Shown here one piece after another: positions 16,796-25,233 of a DNA stretch of 64,000 nucleotides (position 1 is the first letter of the stretch; each line of letters opens with the position of its first letter). A program made the translations under genes and the position numbers. A model generated the notes under the pieces. The model had not been told where the DNA came from. It made no database searches and saw only the letters and a program-made list of their open reading frames with translations. Source of the DNA: Shewanella sp. VB17 (GTDB lineage: Bacteria > Pseudomonadota > Gammaproteobacteria > Enterobacterales > Shewanellaceae); NCBI RefSeq assembly GCF_013248905.1, contig NZ_JABRVS010000001.1:2046001-2110000 (forward strand), read 5' to 3'.

Positions 16796-17593
16796 GTGGA
16801 GATATTAATCGCGACGCTAATGGACACGATAGCATCCTATATGTGGCCGCTATTTAGAGTCTCCAGTATGCTGATGGCGATGGCGATTGTGGGGGCTAAG
16901 ACAACACCAGTAAGGGTAAGACTGCTATTATCGATGACAATAACCTTCGCAATAGCTCCTGTTTTGCCTCCTGTTGAAAATGTGGATCTTTTGTCTGTGT
17001 CTTCTGTGTTTATCGTCGCTCAACAGATTATTATTGGTATTGCAATGGGATTTGTCACTCTGTTACTTATGCAGACATTTGTGTTGACAGGGCAAATTAT
17101 TGGTATGCAGACCAGCTTAGGCTTTGCCTCTATGGTTGATCCTTCATCGGGGCAGCAAACTCCAGTGATAGGTAATTTTTTCTTACTGTTAACGACCATG
17201 ATATTTCTCGCGGTTGATGGTCATTTAGTCTTGATCCGGATGTTGGTGGTCAGTTTTGATACCATCCCAATATCAGATAAGGGATTGAGCATCACCAGCT
17301 ATAAACTCCTCGCGGAGTGGGGGGCTTATATGTTTGGTGCAGCCTTGACGATGTCGATCACTGCTATTGTGGCTTTGTTAATGATCAATTTGTCTTTTGG
17401 TGTGATGACAAGAGCTTCCCCGCAGCTCAATATTTTCTCTATTGGTTTTCCGGTGACTATGGTTGCTGGTTTATTTATTTTATGGTTAACGTTAACGCCA
17501 ATCATGGAACATTTTGGTGAAGTATGGCAAGCAGCTCAACTATTATTATGCGATATTGTAGAATTACAATGTAACACCGATGGATTGTTTTAG
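16796..17593 (+). CDS. fliR: Flagellar export gate protein FliR
   Basis: FliR is the single subunit that closes the FliP/FliQ gate helix. The product has about 265 residues and several membrane segments, with the family patterns RVRLLLSMTITFAIAPVLP, GMQTSLGFASMVDPSSGQQ and RASPQLNIFSIGFP. The start is uncertain. GTG at 16796 gives MEILIATLMD, which fits the family N-terminus, while TTG at 16775 would add seven residues. Neither has a strong ribosome site. The 73 bases before it carry no other gene. Confidence 0.93.
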   Translation: MEILIATLMDTIASYMWPLFRVSSMLMAMAIVGAKTTPVRVRLLLSMTITFAIAPVLPPVENVDLLSVSSVFIVAQQIIIGIAMGFVTLLLMQTFVLTGQIIGMQTSLGFASMVDPSSGQQTPVIGNFFLLLTTMIFLAVDGHLVLIRMLVVSFDTIPISDKGLSITSYKLLAEWGAYMFGAALTMSITAIVALLMINLSFGVMTRASPQLNIFSIGFPVTMVAGLFILWLTLTPIMEHFGEVWQAAQLLLCDIVELQCNTDGLF

Positions 17594-17627
17594 TATTTAA
17601 CTGTGCAGCGAGTTGGAGATATTAATC

Positions 17628-17705
17628 ATGACTAAAGGTGACGATGTTAAATGTCGATGGTGTATTTTGATGGCTGATCACGCGTTGGCTATCATTTATG
17701 TCTGA
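17628..17705 (+). CDS. Possible 25-residue leader peptide coupled to flhB
   Basis: ATG 17628 has GGAG nine bases upstream. The frame encodes 25 residues, including a Cys-x-x-Cys (CRWC), and stops with TGA at 17703-17705, eight bases into flhB. flhB itself has no visible ribosome site, so ribosomes ending here may be what start flhB. I know of no described product of this kind; conservation in related genomes would decide. Confidence 0.4.
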   Translation: MTKGDDVKCRWCILMADHALAIIYV

Positions 17706-18831
17706 AAATGATAGCAGTCAAGAAAAAACAGAAGAAGCGACCTCCAGGCGACGCCAGCAATCGCGGGACAAAGGGCAGGTTGCTCGTTCAAAAGATCTAG
17801 GAACATCATCGGTATTGCTCGCTTCAGCTATCGGTTTCATGTTGTTCGGAGATGATATTGCCAGTGCTGTCGCGCTAATCATGAAAACAGCTTTTACCAT
17901 TGATAGGATAAAAATTTTTGACACTCATGAAATGTATCTAATTTGGGGGTTTATTGCTCGGCAGTTAGCCGTGCCCATGCTGAGTTTTATTGTCTTTATC
18001 GCTGCACTTGCATTTATTGGGAATAGTGTACTTGGAGGCGTTACATTTTCAGTTAAAGCTTTTATGCCTACAGCGAGTAAAATGAGTCCATTGAAGGGCT
18101 TTAAAAGAATGTTTGGTGTGCAAGCATTGGTGGAACTGATTAAAGGTGTTGCTAAGTTTTCGGTTATTGCTATATCGGCTTATTTTTTATTAAGTTATTA
18201 TTTTAATGATATTTTAGCTCTGTCACGGGAACATCTTCCCGGTAATGTTTATCACGCTTTAGAGCTGTTAGCTTGGATGTTTATTTTGCTCTGTTCTTCA
18301 ACCATTATTCTGGTGGTGATCGATGTACCATTTCAAATATGGAACCATAATAAACAATTAAAAATGACGAAGCAGGAAGTGAGCGATGAATATAAGGATA
18401 CCGAAGGCAAGCCAGAAGTGAAAGGGCGAGTGAGACAAATGCAAAGGGAAATGGCACAAAGACGGATGATGAGCGAAGTACCTAATGCTGATGTTATTGT
18501 GGTTAACCCGGAACATTATGCTGTCGCTGTGAAGTATGATGCTCTGAAGTCGACAGCACCTTATGTTTTAGCTAAAGGGGTTGATGATGTGGCATTTAAA
18601 ATAAGAGAAATTGCACGAGAATACGACATCGCGATAGTGTCTGCTCCCTCGTTAGCGCGAGCTATTTATCATACCACTAAAATAGATCAGGAGATCCCAG
18701 AAGGACTCTTTACGGCGGTAGCACAGGTATTGGCTTATGTATTTCAATTGCGTCAATATCAGCAACATGGAGGACGGAAGCCCACGCAGATCCCTGCTAA
18801 CCAATCTATTCCTGATGACTTAAGATATTAA
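17698..18831 (+). CDS. flhB: Flagellar export switch protein FlhB
   Basis: FlhB controls which substrates the export gate accepts. The 377-residue product begins with the family-typical QEKTEEATSRRRQQSRDKGQ run, then has four membrane segments and a cytoplasmic domain. The autocleavage site reads Asn270-Pro271-Glu-His, where enteric FlhB has NPTH; the cleaved Asn-Pro bond is kept. The product is full length, so this is the main FlhB; a small partial paralogue lies at 32201-32506. No Shine-Dalgarno is visible before ATG 17698. Confidence 0.96.
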   Translation: MSENDSSQEKTEEATSRRRQQSRDKGQVARSKDLGTSSVLLASAIGFMLFGDDIASAVALIMKTAFTIDRIKIFDTHEMYLIWGFIARQLAVPMLSFIVFIAALAFIGNSVLGGVTFSVKAFMPTASKMSPLKGFKRMFGVQALVELIKGVAKFSVIAISAYFLLSYYFNDILALSREHLPGNVYHALELLAWMFILLCSSTIILVVIDVPFQIWNHNKQLKMTKQEVSDEYKDTEGKPEVKGRVRQMQREMAQRRMMSEVPNADVIVVNPEHYAVAVKYDALKSTAPYVLAKGVDDVAFKIREIAREYDIAIVSAPSLARAIYHTTKIDQEIPEGLFTAVAQVLAYVFQLRQYQQHGGRKPTQIPANQSIPDDLRY

Positions 18832-18893
18832 TAATTAATCTTATTTTTTTATTAGTAATAGAATGAATACCATTATATAGTGATGAGGTATAT

Positions 18894-18910
18894 TGGCTTA
18901 AATATTGCTT
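18894..18910 (+). promoter_or_regulatory. Sigma-54 promoter of flhA
   Basis: TGGCTTAAATATTGCTT has GG (18895-18896) and GC (18907-18908) ten bases apart. Transcription should begin near 18920, which leaves about 27 bases before ATG 18947 but only three before ATG 18923. This supports 18947 as the flhA start. It would drive flhA, flhF, flhG and fliA. Confidence 0.82.
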
Positions 18911-18946
18911 AATTAGAGTTAGATGTCAAAGTTTGGACTCTTTTTA

Positions 18947-21046
18947 ATGGATATGAAAGTGAATATAGCGAAGTTAAAAAATATTAAACAAGCTCATTTA
19001 AAAGGGCTTGGTACGCCTTTACTCGTTATTGCAGGTTTGGCTATGATTGTTTTGCCAATACCAGCATTTATTCTTGATATCTTATTTTCTTTTAATATCT
19101 CACTTGCTCTTGTTATTTTACTGGTATCGATTTATACCAATAGGCCTTTAGATTTTGCGGCTTTCCCGAGTGTTCTTCTTGTTGCTACATTACTGCGTTT
19201 AGCATTGAATGTAGCATCTACTCGAGTTGTCTTGCTTGAAGGGCATAATGGAGGAGATGCGGCAGGTAAAGTGATTGAAGCATTTGGATCAGTGGTCATA
19301 GGCGGCAATTATGCTGTGGGGTTAGTGGTGTTTTTAATCCTCATTATTATCAATTTTGCAGTGGTAACTAAAGGGGCTGGTCGGATCTCAGAAGTCAGCG
19401 CACGCTTTACATTGGATGCGATGCCGGGTAAACAAATGGCGATTGATGCGGATTTAAACGCCGGCGTGTTGAATCAAGAGCAAGCTAGGGTACGCCGAGC
19501 TGACGTAACTAAAGAAGCTGATTTTTATGGGGCAATGGATGGTGCGTCAAAGTTTGTAAAAGGAGATGCTATTGCTGGAATTATGATACTTGTAATTAAT
19601 ATCATTGGGGGTTTCGTCATTGGTATGGTCCAACATGATCTCGATTTATCATCAGCGATTGAAATTTATACACTATTGACAATTGGTGATGGGCTGGTTG
19701 CTCAGATCCCAGGCTTACTGCTTTCTATTGCTGCTGCGCTTATGGTTACACGTCAAAATGAGTCAGGCGATATGGGTCAGATGATGATGAGCCAGATGTT
19801 TGATAGCCCTAAATCCATTGCCATTACCTCTGGTGTGTTAGTGATTATGGGCCTAGTACCGGGTATGCCACACTTTGCATTTCTTTCCTTCGGAGCCATT
19901 ACAGGCTTTGTTGCCTACAGACTTTATCGTAAGCAAGAGGCTAAACGAGCCGATGCGCTACAACTCGCCCAGCAACCTCCCGCAGAAGTGACCAATCCTA
20001 AGCCAAAAGAGCTTAGCTGGGATGATGTGCAACACGTTGATACTATTGGTTTGGAAGTGGGTTATCGTTTAATTCCTTTGGTGGATAAAGGGCAAGGTGG
20101 AGAGTTATTAGGACGTATAAAGGGAGTACGCAAGAAGCTTTCTCAGGAGTTAGGTTTTTTAGTGCCAGCAGTTCATATTCGAGACAACTTAGACCTCTCT
20201 CCAAATAGTTACCGTATTTCATTGATGGGAGTGGCATCAGGAGAGGCTGATATTCGGCACGATTGTGAACTAGCGATTAATCCCGGTCAGGTATACGGTA
20301 AATTAGATGGGATAGAAACCACCGATCCCGCTTTTGGTTTAGAAGCGGTATGGATTGCCCCTGAATTACGAGAACATGCACAATCTTTGGGGTATACAGT
20401 GGTGGATGCTGCGACTGTTGTTGCTACTCATTTGAGTCAATTGTTAACGAATAATGCAGCCAAACTGCTGGGTTATGAAGAAGTGCAGCAATTGATGGAT
20501 ATGTTGAATAAGCACTCTCCCAAATTGGTTGATGGTTTTATTCCTGATGTCATGTCGCTGGGTACCGCCGTGAAAGTGATGCAGAATTTACTCAATGAAG
20601 GAGTATCCATTCGCGATCTTAAGACCATAGTGCAGACCTTGCTGGAATATGGGCCAAAGAGTAGCGATACTGAAGTGCTTACCGCTGCTGTTCGAATTGC
20701 ATTAAAGCGAATGATAGTTCAAGAGATTAGCGGCCCAGAAACTGAAATACCTGTCATAACTTTGGCGCCAGAGTTGGAACAAATGTTGCATCAGTCTATG
20801 CAAGCAACAGGGGGAGAAGGTCCTAATATTGAACCTAGCTTAGCCGAACGAATGCAAAAATCGTTAGAAGATGCATCTCAAAGGCAAGAAATGATAGGGC
20901 AGCCCGCAATATTGCTTACCTCTGGTATGTTACGTTCAACCTTATCTAGGTTTGTTAAACATACTATTCCTAACTTAAGGGTGATTTCCTATCAGGAAGT
21001 ACCCGATGAAAGGCAGATTAGAATAGTATCTGCTGTTGGCCAGTAG
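18947..21046 (+). CDS. flhA: Flagellar export gate protein FlhA
   Basis: FlhA forms the nonameric cytoplasmic ring of the export gate that receives chaperone-substrate complexes. From ATG 18947 the product has 699 residues, a usual FlhA length. The N-terminal half has eight predicted membrane segments and the FHIPEP-family region with PSVLLVATLLRLALNVASTR. The loop has SEVSARFTLDAMPGKQMAID-ADLNAG. The C-terminal cytoplasmic domain runs from about 340. An upstream ATG at 18923 would give 707 residues but lies almost on the predicted transcription start. Confidence 0.95.
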   Translation: MDMKVNIAKLKNIKQAHLKGLGTPLLVIAGLAMIVLPIPAFILDILFSFNISLALVILLVSIYTNRPLDFAAFPSVLLVATLLRLALNVASTRVVLLEGHNGGDAAGKVIEAFGSVVIGGNYAVGLVVFLILIIINFAVVTKGAGRISEVSARFTLDAMPGKQMAIDADLNAGVLNQEQARVRRADVTKEADFYGAMDGASKFVKGDAIAGIMILVINIIGGFVIGMVQHDLDLSSAIEIYTLLTIGDGLVAQIPGLLLSIAAALMVTRQNESGDMGQMMMSQMFDSPKSIAITSGVLVIMGLVPGMPHFAFLSFGAITGFVAYRLYRKQEAKRADALQLAQQPPAEVTNPKPKELSWDDVQHVDTIGLEVGYRLIPLVDKGQGGELLGRIKGVRKKLSQELGFLVPAVHIRDNLDLSPNSYRISLMGVASGEADIRHDCELAINPGQVYGKLDGIETTDPAFGLEAVWIAPELREHAQSLGYTVVDAATVVATHLSQLLTNNAAKLLGYEEVQQLMDMLNKHSPKLVDGFIPDVMSLGTAVKVMQNLLNEGVSIRDLKTIVQTLLEYGPKSSDTEVLTAAVRIALKRMIVQEISGPETEIPVITLAPELEQMLHQSMQATGGEGPNIEPSLAERMQKSLEDASQRQEMIGQPAILLTSGMLRSTLSRFVKHTIPNLRVISYQEVPDERQIRIVSAVGQ

Positions 21047-21057
21047 AGGGTATAAAA

Positions 21058-22446
21058 TTGAAAATTAAACGATTTTTAGCGAAAGATATGCGTACAGCTT
21101 TAGCTCAGGTCAAAGAGACCTTAGGCTCAGATGCTGTTATTATGTCAAATAAAAAGGTGACTGGTGGCATTGAAATTGTTGCAGCAATCGATTATGACGA
21201 TCCTAAAGCTAATGTCCCCAAAAAGCCTCAGACATCAAAGTCATCAAAGTTTATGGAATTAGCTGAGGAAAAAATATCCCTTGGATTCAAAAAGCCGGTT
21301 AGTTCAGATATGAAAGCAAAGCCTGACGCTGATTCATTACAAGCTCTACTTGAAAGGCAACAGAGTCGGATTGATCAACAAGCTGCAGATAAGCGTAGTG
21401 AGTTTGATATGCCTGATTGGGCTAAAAGCTTACAAGCGCCCCAGGCTAAGCAAATAACCTCTAAAGTAGAGGTACCATATCCTCAGAGAACCAAGGTAAA
21501 CGTTAAAAATAACGGTGACAAAGAAATGGATGTGATGCGCGAAGAGTTGGCTTCTTTACGTAACTTATTAACTCACCAGGTCACATCACTATTGTCGGAG
21601 CAGAAAAGCCGAGTGAATCCAGTTGGTGCTATGCTTGAAAGTAAACTGCTAGATGCTGAATTTTCTCCAATGGTGGCGGCAAAACTGTCAGACTTGAGTG
21701 AGCATTATCAGCCAGCAGAGCTCGTTAAGGTTTTACCACGCTGCTTAGCCAATATGTTGGATAATCAGGGAGATGATATTGTTCGTCAAGGTGGTGTTGT
21801 TGCATTTGTTGGGCCTACAGGGGTTGGTAAAACCACATCTGTCGCTAAATTAGCTGCTCGATTTGCGACACAGCATGGCTCAGATCAAGTTGCATTGATA
21901 ACCACTGATCATTATCGCATTGGGGCCTTTGAGCAATTGGCAACTTATGGCAAGATAATGGGGTGTCCAGTGAAGCAAGCTCATGATCTCAATGAGTTGG
22001 AACAAATTATATATCAGTTTCGTAATCGCAAGCTAGTATTGATAGATACGGCGGGTATGGGTCAGCGAGATGTTAGGCTTTTTCAGCAACTCGATAATTT
22101 AGCTGCAAATAGCAGATTACCTATTAGGAGTTATCTGGTACTGTCGGCAACAGGACAAAGAAGAGTACTAGAAGATGCCGTCGCACAATTTAAACGGATC
22201 CCACTTTCTGGGGCTGTACTTACAAAACTCGATGAGTCAGTTTCTTTAGCTCCTGCATTGAGTGTATTGATACAAAGTGGATTACCATTAAGTTATATTA
22301 CTGATGGTCAAAGGGTTCCTGAAGATATGCAAGTTGCTGATACATTAGCATTAGCAAAGAAAGCGCTATCACCATTAGGCAGGAAAGAGCAAGTAATAAA
22401 ACAGAATTATGAAGGGTCTGATCAAAGGACCTATGCATTTGAGTAA
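21058..22446 (+). CDS. flhF: Polar flagellum placement GTPase FlhF
   Basis: FlhF is a signal-recognition-particle-type GTPase that marks the cell pole for flagellar assembly. The 462 residues comprise a variable basic N-terminal region, an N domain, and a G domain with Walker A GPTGVGKTTSVAKLAARF, followed by DHYRIGAFEQL, LIDTAGMGQRD and LTKLDE. The start is TTG at 21058 with AGAGGG seven bases before it. flhG follows within five bases, and FlhG regulates FlhF GTPase activity. Confidence 0.96.
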   Translation: MKIKRFLAKDMRTALAQVKETLGSDAVIMSNKKVTGGIEIVAAIDYDDPKANVPKKPQTSKSSKFMELAEEKISLGFKKPVSSDMKAKPDADSLQALLERQQSRIDQQAADKRSEFDMPDWAKSLQAPQAKQITSKVEVPYPQRTKVNVKNNGDKEMDVMREELASLRNLLTHQVTSLLSEQKSRVNPVGAMLESKLLDAEFSPMVAAKLSDLSEHYQPAELVKVLPRCLANMLDNQGDDIVRQGGVVAFVGPTGVGKTTSVAKLAARFATQHGSDQVALITTDHYRIGAFEQLATYGKIMGCPVKQAHDLNELEQIIYQFRNRKLVLIDTAGMGQRDVRLFQQLDNLAANSRLPIRSYLVLSATGQRRVLEDAVAQFKRIPLSGAVLTKLDESVSLAPALSVLIQSGLPLSYITDGQRVPEDMQVADTLALAKKALSPLGRKEQVIKQNYEGSDQRTYAFE

Positions 22447-22450
22447 AAAG

Positions 22451-23332
22451 ATGACTCGGGATCAAGCAAGTGGCTTACGTATGATGAATCAACCAAATAA
22501 CGATAGAGTAAAGGTCATCGCTGTTTCTGGTGGCAAAGGTGGCGTAGGTAAAACAAGCGTTTCTATTAATGCTGCAGTGGCATTGGCGGAAAAGGGCAAG
22601 CGGGTGTTAGTTTTGGATGCCGACTTAGGGCTGGCTAATGTTGATATAATGCTTGGGTTACGTGTGGAGTATAATTTATCACATGTATTATCTGGTGATG
22701 TAGACTTAGACGATATTATTGTTCGTGGGCCTAAAGGCATTGGGATTATTCCTGCAACTTCCGGTACTCAAGCTATGGTAGAACTGTCTTCTGCTCAACA
22801 TGCTGGCCTCATTCGAGCATTTAGTGAAATGAGAACTCAATTTGATATTTTGATAGTGGATACTGCTGCTGGGATCTCTGATATGGTGTTGAGCTTCTCG
22901 CGTGCATCTCAGGATGTTATCGTGGTTGTGTGTGACGAACCGACCTCTATCACAGATGCTTATGCCCTTATTAAGATCCTCAGTAGAGAGCATGGTGTCT
23001 TTCGTTTTAAAATAGTTGCCAATATGGTGCGAAGTTTACGCGAAGGTATGGAACTCTTTGCTAAGCTTAGTAAAGTTACAGATCGTTTCTTAGATGTCGC
23101 ATTAGAATTGGTTGCTACAATTCCATTCGATGAAAACTTGCGAAAATCTGTACGTAAGCAAAAATTAGTAGTGGAAGCTTTTCCAAAGTCTCCGGCAACG
23201 ATTGCGTATCATGGTTTAGCGAATAAAATTATTAGTTGGCCGATCCCTCAACAACCAGGGGGGCATTTAGAGTTTTTTGTTGAGCGGTTAGTGCAAAAAC
23301 CTGAATATCAAGAGGACAGAGCGAGTGAGTAA
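22451..23332 (+). CDS. flhG: Flagellar number regulator FlhG (FleN), MinD-like ATPase
   Basis: FlhG limits the polar flagellum number by stimulating FlhF GTPase activity and, as FleN, by binding FlrA/FleQ. From ATG 22451 the product has 293 residues. The DQASGLR element at about 4-10 is the FlhF-activating N-terminal motif. The deviant Walker A GGKGGVGKTS, the DADLGLANVD switch and IVDTAAG follow. ATGs at 22433 and 22409 would extend it into flhF; the motif position favours 22451, although the ribosome site is weak. It overlaps fliA by eight bases. Confidence 0.94.
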   Translation: MTRDQASGLRMMNQPNNDRVKVIAVSGGKGGVGKTSVSINAAVALAEKGKRVLVLDADLGLANVDIMLGLRVEYNLSHVLSGDVDLDDIIVRGPKGIGIIPATSGTQAMVELSSAQHAGLIRAFSEMRTQFDILIVDTAAGISDMVLSFSRASQDVIVVVCDEPTSITDAYALIKILSREHGVFRFKIVANMVRSLREGMELFAKLSKVTDRFLDVALELVATIPFDENLRKSVRKQKLVVEAFPKSPATIAYHGLANKIISWPIPQQPGGHLEFFVERLVQKPEYQEDRASE

Positions 23333-24065
23333 AAACACGGCATATACTTGTTCAGATAATAAAGCTTCAATTGTTGAACAGTATGCGCCATTGGTTAAAA
23401 AAATTGCTCACCATCTTTTAGCGCGTTTACCTGCATCAGTTCAAATTGATGATCTATTGCAGGCTGGTATGATGGGACTTCTTGAAGCTTCAACAAATTT
23501 CGATGGCAGTAAAGGCGCAAAGTTTGAAACCTTTGCTGGCATTAGGATCCGCGGTTCCATGCTAGATGAAATTCGCCGTGGAGACTGGGTTCCAAGATCG
23601 GTCCATAGAAATCAAAGGCGTGTTGCTAACGTCATTGATGAGTTAGAACAAGAGCTAGGCAGAGATGCAAAAGATACTGAAATCGCTCAAAAACTTGATA
23701 TATCATTAAATGAGTACCACCATATTCTTAATGATGTTTCCGTTGGCAAAATGATGGGCACCGAAGATCTAGGTGTGTCGGTTGATGTGATAAGCCAAGG
23801 TGAAAATCGACAAGACGATACATTTGAAGCAATTGTGAATGTTGAGTTCCACACAGCCTTGGTTGAAGCAATTAAACTTTTATCTGACAGAGATGGGCTA
23901 GTTTTGTCGCTTTACTATGATGAGGCATTAAATTTAAAAGAGATTGGGGCCATTCTTGAGGTGAGTGAGTCACGAGTTAGCCAGATATTAAGTCAGGCAA
24001 TGCTCAGACTTAAAGCTAAACTTAAGCATTGGACACATAATAACGTTAACGTAAATAATAATTAG
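23325..24065 (+). CDS. fliA: Flagellar sigma factor FliA (sigma-28)
   Basis: FliA directs RNA polymerase to late flagellar and chemotaxis promoters. The 246-residue protein shows region 2 (APLVKKIAHHLLARLP, DDLLQAGMMGLLEA, KFETFAGIRIRGSMLDEIRRGDW split over two runs), region 3 (ELEQELGRDAKDTEIA) and region 4 with LKEIGAILEVSESRVSQI. It starts with GTG at 23325 inside the end of flhG, with GAGG upstream. Its place between flhFG and cheY is as in other polar-flagellate gammaproteobacteria. Confidence 0.96.
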   Translation: MSKNTAYTCSDNKASIVEQYAPLVKKIAHHLLARLPASVQIDDLLQAGMMGLLEASTNFDGSKGAKFETFAGIRIRGSMLDEIRRGDWVPRSVHRNQRRVANVIDELEQELGRDAKDTEIAQKLDISLNEYHHILNDVSVGKMMGTEDLGVSVDVISQGENRQDDTFEAIVNVEFHTALVEAIKLLSDRDGLVLSLYYDEALNLKEIGAILEVSESRVSQILSQAMLRLKAKLKHWTHNNVNVNNN

Positions 24066-24083
24066 AGCTCCGCGGAGGGTACT

Positions 24084-24467
24084 TTGGACAAGAATATGAA
24101 GATTCTCGTTGTTGATGACTTCTCAACAATGAGACGTATCATCAAGAACTTGTTAAGAGACTTGGGTTTTAACAACACTCAAGAAGCAGATGACGGTTCA
24201 ACAGCATTGCCTATGCTTCAAAACGGTGACTTTGATTTTGTCGTCACTGATTGGAACATGCCTGGTATGCAAGGGATTGATTTATTGAAAGCGATTCGTG
24301 CTGACGAAAAATTGAAAGGTATTCCCGTATTAATGGTGACTGCAGAGTCAAAAAGGGAACAAATCATTGCTGCAGCACAAGCTGGTGTGAATGGTTATGT
24401 GGTTAAACCCTTTACAGCAGCAACATTAAAAGAGAAATTAGACAAAATTTTCGAACGACTCGGTTAA
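24084..24467 (+). CDS. cheY: Chemotaxis response regulator CheY
   Basis: CheY carries the signal from CheA to FliM and changes the direction of flagellar rotation. The 127-residue receiver domain has the acidic pair in VVDDFSTMRR, phospho-acceptor Asp56 in VTDWNMPG, Thr in VTAES, and Lys in VVKPF. The start is TTG at 24084, five bases after GGAGGG; the next ATG at 24096 is too far from this ribosome site. cheZ follows after 13 bases. Confidence 0.96.
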   Translation: MDKNMKILVVDDFSTMRRIIKNLLRDLGFNNTQEADDGSTALPMLQNGDFDFVVTDWNMPGMQGIDLLKAIRADEKLKGIPVLMVTAESKREQIIAAAQAGVNGYVVKPFTAATLKEKLDKIFERLG

Positions 24468-24480
24468 TCAAGGTTGTGTT

Positions 24481-25218
24481 ATGCAGGCTATTACTTCAGG
24501 GTTTATTTCACTAGAACAAGCGACACAACTTGTAGATCTGCTTACAAAAGGTGAGCAAGAGGAAGCTGATAACTTGTTAAGGGATATTACATCACCGATT
24601 CAAACGGAGCTATTCGATGAAGTTGGAAGATTAACTCGGCAGTTACATAGTGCTATTGTTGATTTTCAGGTTGATGATAGGCTATCGACATTAACGAGTA
24701 CAGAAATTCCAGATGCTAAAGAACGCTTAAATTATGTTATTGAAATGACAGAAAAAGCGGCCAATAAAACAATGGATGCAGTAGAAGATTGTTTACCATT
24801 GGCTGACATGCTCGCGACTAATATTCAGTTAGTTAAGCCTAAGTGGACTAAACTCATGAAGCGTGATCTAGCGCTGACTGAATTTAAAACCTTATGCCAT
24901 GATGTTGAACAATTTGTTGAGCAAAGCGAATTGGATTCCATGAGATTAAAAGAATTACTCAATAACATCTTATTGGCTCAGGATTTCCAAGATTTGACGG
25001 GGCAGATTATTCGTAGAGTGATCGATTTAGTTCGAGAAGTAGAAAATAATTTAGTTTCTATGCTTACTGTATTCGGTGATCAACCTGCTAGTGAAAGCTT
25101 ACCAATCTCAGATACAGGTATTGAGGCCGAAGGTCCGATAATTAATGCCGAGGAACGAGAAGATGCCGTTGCAGGTCAAGATGAAGTTGATGATTTGTTG
25201 TCGAGTCTAGGTTTCTAA
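24481..25218 (+). CDS. cheZ: CheY phosphatase CheZ
   Basis: CheZ removes phosphate from CheY. The 245 residues form the long helical hairpin of the family, with the catalytic segment LLAQDFQDLTGQIIRRVIDL containing the essential Gln in QDLTGQ. The last residues (EVDDLLSSLGF) are the CheY-binding tail helix. It lies between cheY and cheA with gaps of 13 and 15 bases. Confidence 0.95.
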   Translation: MQAITSGFISLEQATQLVDLLTKGEQEEADNLLRDITSPIQTELFDEVGRLTRQLHSAIVDFQVDDRLSTLTSTEIPDAKERLNYVIEMTEKAANKTMDAVEDCLPLADMLATNIQLVKPKWTKLMKRDLALTEFKTLCHDVEQFVEQSELDSMRLKELLNNILLAQDFQDLTGQIIRRVIDLVREVENNLVSMLTVFGDQPASESLPISDTGIEAEGPIINAEEREDAVAGQDEVDDLLSSLGF

Positions 25219-25233
25219 TTAGGAGTCATATTA

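Noticed and set aside
16768..16857. Short 29-codon frame overlapping the fliR start
   Set aside because: It overlaps fliR by about 60 bases and has no clear ribosome site, so coupling is unlikely.
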